A DNA stretch of 64,000 nucleotides from Monomorium pharaonis (lineage: Eukaryota; Arthropoda; Insecta; Hymenoptera; Formicidae): positions 7,711,237 through 7,775,236 of the forward strand of contig NC_050467.1 of the NCBI RefSeq assembly GCF_013373865.1, in the 5' to 3' direction. Shown in pieces: positions 11,667 to 22,664 of the stretch (positions are counted from its first letter, which is position 1; each line of letters starts with the position of its first letter). The position numbers and the translations under genes are program-made. The notes under the pieces were generated by a model that made no database searches, was not told where the DNA came from, and was given only the letters and a program-made list of their open reading frames with translations.

Positions 11667-13311
11667 CTATACAACACTTATAATTCTGTCATATAACGGA
11701 TTGAGATACTCCGTGTCTTTTTGTAAATTAATGCTATTATTAAACTTTTTTATATAAAACATTTCGGCGGTCTCTCTTTTTTTTTTAAGTTTTTCTCGAT
11801 GTAAAATTTCAGGTTTCGATCAATCAAAGTCGTGGTGTAAGGATAATCTATGATCCGTGACCACGGTATGGTCCCAGCAAACACAGAACATGTTGTAATA
11901 TTGCTGTGATGTTGCTACAATGTTATAACATTGCCGCAATGTTGCTGCTATGTTCTGTGTTTGCTGGGGTGCGTAGACGAGCTTTTTATATTATGTTGGT
12001 GTTCTTTAATTCTAGTTTTTAAGTGCCGTTTGGTCTGGCCAATGTATGCAGAATTGCACTCATTACAGTTAATTTTATACACAATTTCCGTAGAGTTCAT
12101 ATCGTCGATTTTGTTTTTATCTCTTTTTATTATTCTATCTAATTTTTTAGGAACCGTGTATCGTACATCCAGGAACTTGCTCAATATACCTCTCATCTCA
12201 TCACTTACATGTTTTACATACGGTAAAACGATCATTTTCGTGTTGTCTGTTTTATAGTTAGTTGGAATGTTGACGTTGTTATTTATAACGTCCCGATCTT
12301 TGGATAGTTTGTTTAATCGTCTTTTAATATGTTGATTAATAACTTTGATTGGAAAACAATTATTTAACAATAATTCTTAGACCATTTGAATATTGTGTTT
12401 GTGAAAACGTTCACTGGACAGTAAAATCGCCTGGTCAACTAAGTTGGTGATTGTATTGATTTTGTATGCAATAGGGTGAGATGAGAAATAGTTAATATAT
12501 CGGCCTGAAAACGTAGGTTTTCTAAACCAATTAGTTAGTAATTTATTGCCCTTTTTGATTATCTGGACATTGAGAAAGCTCAAGGAGTTGTTCGTTTCCA
12601 TTTCGTACGTGAATTTTAATCTTGGGTGATAGCCATTAAACGTGTCGACGATATGATTTAACTCAGTCTCCGGAATTATTGTGAAAATGTCATCCACATA
12701 TCGGTAAAACGCTCTCGGTGTAAAGCATAGCTTATTAATGCACTGTGTCTCTAAGTCTTCCATCACTATATCGGCTAATATCGGTGAAAGGGGGGAGCCC
12801 ATCGGGCTGCCGAAAACTTGCTCATAAAATTTCCATTAAATGAGAAACACGTGGAACTCAGGACAGTGTCGATCGCGTACAAAAATTGGGCCAGGCTTAA
12901 ATTAGTGGCTCTAGATATCCTACTCCATCTCTTTTCTATGCCCGATAGAACGAGTTCTTTGGGAACGTTAGTGAATAACGCAGTTACATCTAATGACACG
13001 AGTCTCTCATGAGGTTCAACGGCTATGTCTCTTATAACTTTGGCAAACGACCAACTATCTTTAATGCGTGATACGGGTTCATCTAAGTTATCTTTCAGTA
13101 TGTCGTGTAAGTATCTTGTAATATTATACAACGGGCTGCCCACTGACGATACGATAACGCGTAGAGGGAAACCGGGTTTGTGGATCTTCGATAACCCGTA
13201 GCATCTCGGTAAATTGCCGGCAATCTTTTCATTCCACAAATAAAAGTTGTGCCGTACAGACGTGCTTTCCAACACGTTCCTTGCTATATTCAACGGTTTT
13301 GTGCGAATCAA
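11667..13311 (-). pseudogene. Penelope-type reverse transcriptase plus GIY-YIG endonuclease, broken
   Basis: The RT fingers and palm run from 13311 to 12775 (with G-L-S-K-I-H-K-P-G and S-L-D-V-T-A-L-F-T-N-V-P) and continue after a frameshift at 12802-12377 with the catalytic Y-V-D-D motif and the thumb. The C-terminal part (12370 to 11667) has the endonuclease signature C-N-E-C-N-S-A-Y-I-G-Q-T followed by R-I-K-E-H, then after the MITE a segment with H-H-D-F-D and L-N-P-L-Y. The N-terminal third of a normal Penelope protein is absent, so the copy is 5'-truncated. A frameshift and several stops (near 12800, 12372 and in the tail) inactivate it. Confidence 0.9.
11873..11967. mobile_element. 95-bp MITE with CCCAGCAAACACAG ends
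   Basis: Termini are CCCAGCAAACACAGAAC and the inverted GTTCTGTGTTTGCTGG. GGT occurs on both sides (11870-11872 and 11968-11970). It lies within the Penelope endonuclease domain, and removal with one GGT puts the flanking codons back in frame. The termini resemble those of the elements at 30509-30666 and 41525-42737. Confidence 0.8.
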
Positions 13312-13696
13312 AATGTAGATAATTTTATTGTCAATAACTTAAAATATCTAAGGTATTTATAATCTCACTCTCTTTTATTAGTGGATTTATTATTCTGAAA
13401 CGTACTTATAGTTGTTTTTTCATTTTTAACGTATAGATACGCTTAATAAGAGCCAGAAATTGTCTGGCCGAAACATTGCCTTTCTTTGAATTAAATTAAT
13501 AAAGAATATTTGCCAGATTTGTCATTTTAAGTATTTTTTATCACTATTAAAAAATAAAAAATACAAAAAATCTTAAGTATAAAAAATTAAAAAAAAAAAC
13601 AAAAAGAGATTCTCTAATTCACGTTTACCTTTTTGGGGTGAGAGTCGGGCAACGGCAATATATTTTGACGGTTAAAAAATGTGAAAGAAGAAAAAA

Positions 13697-13858
<162 letters not shown>

Positions 13859-13859
13859 G

Positions 13860-14290
13860 ATGTACACGCATCGGCAGAAATGGTGTCCCTCGGCGTAAAA
13901 ATTGGGGATTGCGCCGGTGTTGCATCTTTCATCAACGCCACACGCTCAAGAAGGATAGAATTATGATAAGTGAGAAGACGTGATACCGATTCGCTGGTGT
14001 CCAATATCCATTTCACTTGCACTCAAGCGAAAGACGTCATTAGTATTGAATGCGAGTGAAACAGATATGGACACCAGCGAATCGGTATCACGTCTTCTCA
14101 CTCATCATAACTCTATCCTTCTTGAGCGTGTAGCGTTAGTGAAGGATGCAACAGTGGCGCGATCCCCACTTTTTTTGCTCCTCCGCATCTCCACTTCATC
14201 GCGCGCCTAGTAACACGTACGGCGCTTCGTGTATATGGGTGATTGCCGCGCTGAACTCCGAGGGACACCATTTCTGCCGGTGCATGTACA
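13860..14290. mobile_element. Fold-back element (about 430 bp)
   Basis: Arms beginning CATCGGCAGAAATGGTGTCC and ending with its inverted copy extend to the centre, where GATACCGATTCGCTGGTGTCC and its complement flank a short loop. The left arm lacks about 100 bp present in the right arm. The arms are moderately GC-rich and lie directly next to the microsatellite. Confidence 0.8.
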
Positions 14291-14340
14291 TAGATGTATA
14301 CGTAAATGTGAGCATGATAAAATACCAACAATAAATATTT

Positions 14341-14486
14341 GCTTATGGCTTTTCTACATTATTTGAAGATAAATCATGTTTTTTCGCATTTCTTGAAAAA
14401 AACCGCCATTATTTGTATTGATTATATGTTATTATAATTTCGACATATAAAATAACAAGCTTATGTATTTTTAAAGCATTTTGAAA
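14341..14486 (-). repeat. Right arm of the 6.4-kb-spaced inverted repeat
   Basis: Inverted partner of 8035-8183. The inner edge starts GCTTATGGCTTTTCTAC and homology stops at about 14486. Confidence 0.75.
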
Positions 14487-14490
14487 GTAC

Positions 14491-15361
14491 TGATAATGGT
14501 TTTCGTGAAGGGAACAGTCCATCATTAGTAGATATTTCTGAATGTGGACATTGTATTACCTATGAAATGTCTGACAATGCAGAACTTGTTTCAAGAAAAA
14601 AGTTTTTCCATTGCCAAATATCACGTGTCCGATAAACATGACATGAAACAAGTACACGGCAAGTATACAATTAAAAGTCAAAGTATTGTTCTTTCTCGCA
14701 TTTTTTTGAACAGTACTGGAATTATTGACATACCTTGAAGAAAGGCTGGACTGACGCTTTCAACGACACTTTCAAAAAAACATATCCGTTGTGCGTCTTG
14801 TCTTTTAAAGACATAAATGCCGGAATGTTGCAAATGCCTCAAAAAATTGTACTACTTGGTTTATAGCATACGCAAAATGTTTACATACTTCCTGTACACA
14901 ATACCAATTTAAAATTTGTTGCAGTTTTAACATCCCTTTTCATAATACTACGGTCAATGTCTTTATGAGTAAAGAAATATGCCATGATTCAGACGAAGTG
15001 CATCGTCGCTTCGTTAAGTTCAAGAAACGTGAAGAAATAGGGAAGGAATTGCAAACTAATTATCCAAGCATTTACAAATTAAAAATGTTGAACAATGTTT
15101 CTGATGAGCCATTACAAGCTGGTAATTTTAATGATTTATTGGATCTCTCAATTCTGCAAAAAATATTGAGCCAAAATAATTCAAAGAACGATTTAGATAA
15201 AGATCCTATTACGTTTCTTTGTAAATTACGCGAATAATTTAGAGAAAAAAGTCTGTGGTACACATGTAAAAGGATACATTCAATTTATGAAAAGTCTGCG
15301 ACCATTTTATGTTCTCTTGATGACAGAAAAACAGTTAAGGTCATTGTACAAATTAAAAATA
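14491..15361 (+). pseudogene. Unrecognised decayed coding sequence
   Basis: Codon-like stretches run on the plus strand in changing frames. About 14485-14628 encodes a piece with E-C-G-H-C-I-T-Y, and 14965-15237 encodes a 90-residue Lys- and Leu-rich piece ending in T-F-L-C-K-L-R-E. Stops and frameshifts separate them. I do not recognise the family. It could be a decayed transposon gene or an old host gene fragment. The pieces lie between the inverted-repeat arm and the GC-rich tract, and nothing suggests that it is expressed. Confidence 0.3.
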
Positions 15362-15586
15362 GAGTAGATATTTTTATATATTGACGCAACTAGGTCTTGT
15401 GACGTGGCGCGTCCGGCCGCGCTCGTCACAACGGCGCAAGCCCGACCGAGGGGGTCGGTCTGAAGCTACTCCTCGCCAAGCCGAGGGAGATACGATTTTG
15501 TTATTTTATTATCTTTTTCTTTTCTAGCTTCCGTATTACCGTTTTTCAATTCTAGTTATTAGTTATTTAGAGTTAAGGCGCCGAGT

Positions 15587-15967
15587 GTGGGCTCATTTCA
15601 AGTTGTATCAAAAATGGAGGAGGAGCAGCCGTCGTGGGAGTTTTGTCGCGAGCTATCGACAGTGGACGAGGTGCCTCGCAAGGAGTTTCCCCGCCGAGCC
15701 GTGCGTCGGGCCCCGCTGCGCGTTGTCGCTCCTGAGCTACGAGGGTACCGATCACGCAGGGATACCACGTTGCGGCACAAGGATTCTCTGGAGGAATCAC
15801 GCCGAGGGCACGTCACCGGGCTGCAGACCGGGAGAGCGGCCATATCAATGCCAACCGCCCACCACCAAAATCGATTTGGCCAGCCGGATCAGCCGAAACG
15901 GCAGGGCAAGAGAGATCTCGCCTGTGGAAGTCAACACGCGCTGATCACGGGAAATTTCGAGGGGTGA
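15587..15967 (+). CDS. Unrecognised 126-residue reading frame in the GC-rich tract
   Basis: The frame is open for 126 codons, is rich in Arg, Glu and Pro, and has a second possible start at 15614 (M-E-E-E-Q-P). Other frames over the same bases are also open for about 80-120 codons, as expected in CpG-rich DNA, so this may not be a gene. I recognise no domain. If real, it could be a short N-terminal product of the element ending at about 19.3 kb. Confidence 0.2.
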   Translation: MGSFQVVSKMEEEQPSWEFCRELSTVDEVPRKEFPRRAVRRAPLRVVAPELRGYRSRRDTTLRHKDSLEESRRGHVTGLQTGRAAISMPTAHHQNRFGQPDQPKRQGKRDLACGSQHALITGNFEG

Positions 15968-16933
15968 AGCGGCGCAGCGATAGACCGAGGATCCAGCGAC
16001 GCGTGAGGATCCACCTATCGAAAATCGAAGCGCGCACGCGCCTACGCGGCGCTTCGAGCCGGCCGACGCGAGATCGGGGCTCTTCACTGTTCGGCAAGCC
16101 GTGCGATAATACGTATCGACGAGGACGAGCCCCTGGATTACCGAATTTGGAAAACCAGCCGTTACTACTGACTCGAGTGGACCAAGTTACCACATTGTAA
16201 GGCCATCACTCGGCAACCCGGATTTACGTAAGATTCGGTTAAGGCGGTCGACTCTCGTGCGGGTCCGGATAAAGGATACCGTCTCTTGTTGTGCTACCGG
16301 TAATCCAGAATCGCGTTACCGTATTGTGTTCGCTTAGGCTTTTGGAGAAACTCGAAATAAAAGTAGAGTCTCGTAGCCGCACGAAAGATTGGACCAACCG
16401 GCCCCGAATAGTAGTTAATTAAGTACGTCCCTCTTGGACAAAGCCGGCACCGACAGTCATAGCTAAAATTAGAGTCGATTGTTACCGCGAATACTGTCTC
16501 TAAAAAATTATTGTAGTTGTGATTATTCGAGTAGAGAGCCTCGCCGGCCTCTCGCCTCGTATAGTAGATTTTCTAGTTTCCGCATTTTTTTTGTCTTGAA
16601 TTCGTGTTTCCGTCTCAATCGAATATATCTGTGGATTTATTGTGCTCCGATAATTTGAAAAAAGTCAATTATTTTTGTTGTTACCGTATTCTCTAATCAC
16701 CTAGGAAATATAGTTTGATTGATTATTTATTTAATAATTGAGTACCAAATCTATTCTGCGACCTGCCTCGATCTCACGTCTCCACACGTCCCATTTATTT
16801 AAGAATCACGCCCCTCTACCGCTTCGAGTAAAGAGCTACCGGCATTCGTAACGCTTTCTCTTTGGTTACCGCATTATCGCTAATTATTGTGTGGCGTGAG
16901 TATTCGCGCCTGGCGCCCAAAAATATATAGTGT

Positions 16934-17092
16934 GGGGAAGATACCGTTCCCGTAAGTTACCGATGTCGTTGAGAGAGCATTCTCGAGCGATATACTGAAG
17001 ATACCGTTTTCGCGTGATACCGATATCGTGGAGAGAGCATTCTCGAGCGATATACTGAAGATACCGTTTCGCGAGTTACCGATATTGTTAGG
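16934..17092 (+). repeat. 60-bp tandem repeat, about 2.6 copies
   Basis: The unit contains GAGAGAGCATTCTCGAGCG, then a GATACCG and a TACCGAT motif. The period is exactly 60 bp (compare 16981 with 17041). It lies at the end of the TACCG-rich tract. Confidence 0.9.
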
Positions 17093-17192
17093 GGAACTTT
17101 TAAAGTTCCATTTGGGGGATACCGTTCTCATAAGCTAGCGATTTTAGTTGAGAAAGCGTTACTTGTTACTATCTATAAAGGTTACCGTTTAA

Positions 17193-17628
17193 TTGGGCGT
17201 AGCCCCCTCGGACCTGGCGGTTCCCGAGGGAAAGCAACCTCGCACAATTTTACAGCCAGTGACAAGAACATTTAACGATAAAGTTGTCGCTTTATCTTCA
17301 AAATTGTTACGAATTAATAGGAATAAAACCAATTTCACCCATGACTATATTGCACATTCGCTCCAGTCATTGCGTCAAAACTGTTAATCACAAAGCGAAA
17401 AAGATATTCACTGAGTCTCGAGAAGCAGGTATAATTGCTACTTGCAGCTTTACCGAATTGATACACTGCACAACACTCGACGAAGCGATTTCAATAGCAC
17501 GTGAAATAGTCATGATTTTCGGTCTTGAAAAGAAATGCATTGTGAAAAATGCAAGAACAATCTCTCTCGTGTTTCGGAGATTAAAGAATCACCGATCGAT
17601 ACTGATTCGTTTAACGAGGTGCCGATAG
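17193..17628 (+). CDS. Short frames leading into the Ulp1-like gene
   Basis: Two overlapping frames precede the main gene: 17193-17387 in the same frame as the Ulp1-like gene and 17284-17628 in another. The second contains a compact segment (C-S-F-T-E-L-I-H ... A-I-S-I-A-R-E-I-V) that looks like genuine protein. It overlaps the start of the 526-residue frame by 94 bp, so either an intron or a frameshift joins them. I do not recognise a domain. Confidence 0.35.
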
Positions 17629-19115
17629 ATTATGAAAGTGACATGGAAGATGCGGATACGTGTAAAAGTTCTCCTTTCTACAAATTCTTTAATAATATTC
17701 GCCTGACAATAGAAACAAAAAGTGAGTGTACTTCTGCGAAAAATACTTTTTATTCTTCAAAATTTATGGAGTATCTCTTTGATTTTATGTTGCCTTACTT
17801 CCCGTTATGGTCAGGTGTAATTATTTGTCGATTTGGGCTGAAAAGGGATACCAATGCATGTGTAGAAAACTGGTGGAAGTGGAAAAAACAATTTATGTTC
17901 AATGGAAAACGTAAAATACGCGCCGCAAGATATATACAACAAAAAGAGGAGATTCTATATTTTAGAATCAGAGAAAGAGAGACTCATATTAACAGAAAAA
18001 CAACGCGAGCACTTCGAACAAAACGTATAAAAATTAATAACATTGAATCCGATAAATTTGCCAAGGAGAAATGGATGGATAAGAAAAAGCAAAGAAATAA
18101 ATTTTTTACTTGTGCGCGTATTTTGTCATCAGCCTGTGACAATCAACAAAAGAAAAAAACAGTTCTCGATACTGAAGAGCCCGTACAAACGAATAACTGT
18201 TCGAGTGATTTTGCAAAGGATGTACTGCATACGTCAAAAGAAAATTCAACGGTGAAACAATCACGTACATTTAATATCAATGAAATTGGTCACCTACAAT
18301 TGCAAAGTAATATGTTCGATAAAAATGGAAAATATCCTGATGGATTTCCAAACTTTGAACGAAATGTCTGCGGAATTGCGATCAATTCTGCCAGGTCTTT
18401 GGAAACGCTAAAAAGGAATCAGTGGCTAGATGACAACGTGATAAATGCAGTATTCAATATCATTAGTGACCTTGCACGTGAAAAAAATATGAATGTTTTC
18501 CCGTTTGAAACATTTTTCGTTGAAACTTTAATGCTTAGCAAGTTAAGTCCTGGTTATAAACGATGGGTTGATGCGGCAGATATATGGAATCAAGACGTTT
18601 GGTTATTGCCCATTAATTTCTGTGGACATTGGACTTTACTAATGGTTTCTCTGAAAGAACAAATCTTTATCTTTTTTTATTCATTACATGAAAATCCTCC
18701 ATCAAATTTAATGGATAATCTGTACGCCTTCATGGATAGCTATGCCGCCCATTCCGCATTTACTATCACTTGGACTGAATGGAAATTGTACATCCCGAAA
18801 GATCTTCCCAGTCAACGCACTAATAATACTATTAGTGGCAATTGCGGAGTGCACGTGTGTGCATGGGCATATACCATATGTTCTGGAAATAAATATGAAT
18901 TTTCAGAACAAGATATGTCCTATGCTCGTAAAGACATAGCCAGAATGCTTTGCGATGCAAAAATTTCAAACGCAAAGGACAGAAAGATTACGAAGCTTCG
19001 AGATTCGTTACTCAACACTGACATTGACCTGATTACAAACATAAGCAACAAAAAAAATAGATGTGAAAACTATAGAAAAACTACCACAAATGGTGCAAAA
19101 ACGCAATACCTTTGA
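17535..19115 (+). CDS. Ulp1/SENP-like (C48) cysteine protease protein, 526 residues
   Basis: The C-terminal half resembles Ulp1-type peptidases that act on SUMO-like modifiers: L-D-D-N-V-I-N-A-V, the histidine in G-H-W-T-L-L (His365) and the cysteine in G-N-C-G-V-H-V-C (Cys437). The position normally holding the catalytic aspartate, in Y-D-S-L, reads F-Y-S-L with Tyr382, so activity is doubtful. The N-terminal 200 residues are basic and Trp-rich (W-W-K-W-K-K), with no domain I know. The frame is open throughout, and AATAAA follows at 19163. The context and GC-rich leader suggest a transposon-encoded gene; Ulp1 domains occur in several DNA transposon families. An ordinary host gene cannot be excluded. 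Confidence 0.75.
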   Translation: MHCEKCKNNLSRVSEIKESPIDTDSFNEVPIDYESDMEDADTCKSSPFYKFFNNIRLTIETKSECTSAKNTFYSSKFMEYLFDFMLPYFPLWSGVIICRFGLKRDTNACVENWWKWKKQFMFNGKRKIRAARYIQQKEEILYFRIRERETHINRKTTRALRTKRIKINNIESDKFAKEKWMDKKKQRNKFFTCARILSSACDNQQKKKTVLDTEEPVQTNNCSSDFAKDVLHTSKENSTVKQSRTFNINEIGHLQLQSNMFDKNGKYPDGFPNFERNVCGIAINSARSLETLKRNQWLDDNVINAVFNIISDLAREKNMNVFPFETFFVETLMLSKLSPGYKRWVDAADIWNQDVWLLPINFCGHWTLLMVSLKEQIFIFFYSLHENPPSNLMDNLYAFMDSYAAHSAFTITWTEWKLYIPKDLPSQRTNNTISGNCGVHVCAWAYTICSGNKYEFSEQDMSYARKDIARMLCDAKISNAKDRKITKLRDSLLNTDIDLITNISNKKNRCENYRKTTTNGAKTQYL

Positions 19116-19339
19116 ATATTGCGCATCGTTATATCTCATCAACTAAACTCATACACTCATCAAATAAAGATTAAATAAAAAATATTTGTTATTTAAAAAA
19201 TCTAAAAAAATTTTAAAAATTAAAAAGTAAAAATAAAAATTTAAAATAAAAATTTAAAAAAAAAGTGGAGCCCCATCTTACCACGTCTACGTCGTGGCTT
19301 TGAACTTAGACCGAGAGTGAGATTAAACTCTAGTGTATA

Positions 19340-20216
19340 CACAGTAAAAAATTTTGTTTTCTTATTAAAAAAATATTCTGGTTAAAAGTTTTATGTCAAA
19401 ATTTAACATATTTGCTTGTTACTTTAACATATGGCTGTTGTGTTAATTCAAGTAAAGTGTTAAATTATTAGAATAACTAAAAAAATCTGTAAAAGTAACA
19501 CAATGTGTACGTACTTTTAATTTTACACAATAAATATGTTTCTTATTATTAGTGATAGAATTTATCTGTTAAAATTGACAGACAAAAATGTTAAATTTAC
19601 TCTATAATTAAGTTTTAACAAAGACCATTTCATTTTTGAGGACTTTGCTATCTACTCCGAGATGGCGCATTTCTCGTGAAAATGGTTCACCTACTAGGTA
19701 AATAAAAGGCGCTGGTAAGAACAGAGAGCCAAGTACGATTGCATTCGCATATTATAATATTGGACTGATTCCAATAATATACATACATACAAATTTTATC
19801 GATTATCCTGGAACAATCTATACATGCAATTGTAAAAAATTTTTTTAGCATTTCTAGAATAATTATTATTTAACGTATATAATATGTTAAATTAATATAT
19901 ATAACGTGTTAAAATAATATTATGATCATGTTAAAATAACATATATAATATGTAATTGTTACACGTTATATGTTACATTAACATTATTATAATGTTAAGA
20001 TAACATGTTACATGTGTTACCTTGACATAATTTTCTCATTAAATTGTTATATAAAAATTATGTCAAATTATACAATTTACATTTTTATGTTAAAATATAA
20101 CATAATATTTATGTTGCTGTTTAACATATGCTTAATATGTTAAATTAACAGAAAAATTTCTGTGGACCGTTGGACATGTGATGTCAGTTAAATTTAACAC
20201 AAACTTTTTTACTGTG
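19340..20216. mobile_element. TIR element with CACAGTAAAAA ends (877 bp)
   Basis: Ends are CACAGTAAAAAATTTTG and its inverted form ending TTTTTTACTGTG. TA flanks both sides (19338-19339 and 20217-20218), as in Tc1/mariner-type MITEs. The interior has many AACATAT/ATATGTTA inverted repeats and no coding region. A block at about 19640-19800 resembles, in inverted orientation, 34130-34300 in a different element. Confidence 0.8.
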
Positions 20217-20402
20217 TACATAATAGCATATACAAGCGTATTAAATATACACAACAATTATATTGTTATATGTATTCAAATCGCAATTTCTCCATTACAA
20301 TAAAACATTTTCAATTCTTACACAAGCACATTCTTTCTATTCACGAACAACAGATATACGTATATCACAAACTTTACATTTTAAAGCGGAGTTGATCTTT
20401 TT

Positions 20403-20760
20403 AATCATTACATATTATTGTTGTACACTCTTGAAATCGTCTGTGAATTTTTTGAAGCCATCCCGATCCCGCCGGAAAAAGAGGCTACGGTTTAAACGAT
20501 AAAATCGCGCGAAAAGTCACTTTGACAATTTTTTAAACAAATTAGACGGTCTTGTGCCGCCTTAATCATTACATATTATTGTTGTACAGACTCTTGAAAT
20601 TGTCTGTGAATTTTTTGAAGCCATCCCGACCCCGCCGGAAAAAGAGGCTACGATTTAAACGATAAAGTCGCGCGAAAAGTCACTTTGACAATTTTTAAAA
20701 CAAATTAGACGGTCTTGTGCTGCCTTAATAATTGCACATTATTGTTGTAGACACCCTAAA
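20403..20760. repeat. 162-bp tandem repeat, about 2.2 copies
   Basis: The unit starts AATCATTACATATTATTG at 20403, recurs at 20564 and again, diverged, at 20727. Copies one and two are about 95 percent alike by eye. The unit includes a GCCGGAAAAAGAGGCTACG block. It may be a fragment of a satellite. Confidence 0.9.
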
Positions 20761-21942
20761 ATGCGTGCGTGTATATTTTAAATTCTCTACGATCCTATTT
20801 TACTTTATTCGTTGTCGTGGTTTAGCCCCGCGATGCCCCCAATGCCATGTCGTCCCTAGTTTGAGCGCGACAGGTGGCTACCGAAGGTGGCTAGATTCAG
20901 CGTCGTAACTCCTTCTGCAGATAAAGTCCCATTACTTTCTCGAACTTCGCATCGATCATGATAACTATGAAACGAGAATTTTTATCAGTTATAGCTCCAA
21001 CTGAAAACAGATTTCAATTCAAACCGGGAACATAAAGCACATTTGTCAACTGTCGGTCAATCTGTTTATTACCGACACTCACCTGAATGTCTATTGTACC
21101 GGCACCAGCCGCTGGAAGTATTCTATCTCCCGCGACTCTCACGGAACGTACCTCTTTCACAGGTCCAAGCGTACGAAAGAAATCACATCGGTGAGTCATG
21201 TGCATACTAGCACCTGAATCTGCTAACTACACAGAATCGTTCTTATCCGTTGTTTCCAAAAACAGCGCTGAGATGTCACATATGTATGCAGATCCAGATC
21301 CCTCTTCTGTTTTCGTGTCGGCCGATTTTTCCTTGATCGTTTTCTCCTTATTACTCTTACCGTGTGTAAGACGCTTCTTACATTCCCGATACCAATGGCC
21401 AAATTCGTGACAATAATTACATGGGTACTTCGTCTTGGCTTCTTCTATATTTTTGATGCTTTTTTTTTTACTTTGCTGATCACTAGTATCTGATCTTGAT
21501 TTTTTATTATGCTTTACTCGCATACCTTTCACTTGTAATGCGAGTAATGACGCTTCTTCCTCCACAACTGTCAATCGTTTGTCTTCTCGTATAATTCTTG
21601 CAATAAGGCTTTCCTTTTTCTGCTCGGCTTTAGCGGTGCATTCCCACGCCATTGTGAATGCAAAAAATTTCGGTGGCAAACTGCTTAGCAACTTGGATAT
21701 TATGGCGACATCCGAGACCGTTTCGCCAGCTTTCTACAAATAGTTTTGAATTTTTTTATCTGACAAGGGGACCTTACGGGTCATGGGTCATCGATTTTTT
21801 TCATACTTATAAGATTTAAAGATCAGTACCCGGACATCAATTTCCTAAAGCAGTACGATGCGCTTCTCAAAAATACTCGAGAAAATCGATTTTGAAGATT
21901 TCCGATATCTTTAAGTACAGAAATTTTTGACCTATCGTCAAA

Positions 21943-22017
21943 GCCGCTCGTAGCCGAGCGCACAGAGCTCTAGTTTAGTAAGCGCGAAGTCGCTGGTTTG
22001 ATTCTCGCTCTGCCCCC
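21943..22017 (+). repeat. tRNA-like module in the left TIR arm
   Basis: TAGCCGAGCGCACAGAG resembles the A box and D arm of a tRNA-Leu or tRNA-Ser type, and GGTTTGATTCT resembles a B box 30-odd bases later. Stem pairing is poor, so it is probably a tRNA relic. It differs from the module in family A/B elements. Confidence 0.55.
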
Positions 22018-22590
22018 AATTTTTTTTTAATAAGTCAATGGAGTTTTTTTTAAATCCTATATCTTAACATTTATCAAATTGAAATGCTAATTAATTATTA
22101 AATATTTATTCGTTATTTTTTAAATAAAAATTAACAACTTTTTATTTTTAATTGCCACTTGCTTGAAAATGCGAATATTTATAATAAATTAAAATTTGGT
22201 ACAAAAATGGAAAACGTCTTATTGTTAAATGCAAAAATAATATGTACAAATAATATTCAGTTATTTTATCGCTTACATTTTACGCTGTATCTTTAACACG
22301 TTAGTCGGAGTTTACAAGTCGAGTTTATTGTAAGTCGATCCTGGTCGATCCCCATTCTTTCGCATCTAGTCGTGAAAAAAAACAGCCTTGCAAAAAGTGG
22401 GAGAAGTAAGGGTTCCGAGAGAGCAGATGCTGTGCTATTCGTACTTTACCGTTAAATAAAAATAAAGGGATGTTAATTTTTATTTAAAAATAAAAAATAA
22501 ATATTTAATAATTAATTGGCATTTCAATTTGATAAATGTTAAGATATACAATTTAAAAAAAACTGCATTGACTTATTAAAAAAAAATTGG

Positions 22591-22664
22591 GGGCAGAGCG
22601 AGAATCAAACCAGCGACTTCGCGCTTACTAAACTAGAGCTCTGTGCGCTCGGCTACGAGCGGCT
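22591..22664 (-). repeat. tRNA-like module in the right TIR arm
   Basis: Inverted copy of 21943-22017 with few differences, part of the right arm of the same element. The two modules converge on the element's centre. Confidence 0.55.

Larger units (their letters stand above)
11271..13550 (-). mobile_element. Penelope-like retroelement with inverted end repeats
   Basis: The element carries a minus-strand RT/GIY-YIG gene and is bounded by a repeat of about 330 bp in opposite orientation: 11271-11610 against 13222-13550. The right-hand arm overlaps the 5' part of the RT coding sequence, so the 3' arm is an inverted copy of the 5' gene end plus leader. Inverted or tandem partial copies are typical of Penelope-like elements. 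A 95-bp MITE interrupts the endonuclease domain. Confidence 0.85.
15380..17190 (+). other. GC-rich tract saturated with the motif TACCG
   Basis: Composition changes sharply at about 15380 to GC- and CpG-rich. At least 17 occurrences of TACCG are present on the plus strand from 15536 to about 17185, mostly as GTTACCG or GATACCG. The tract ends directly before the reading frames leading into the Ulp1-like gene and may be the leader of the same element or gene. No LTR ends or target duplications were found. Confidence 0.5.
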
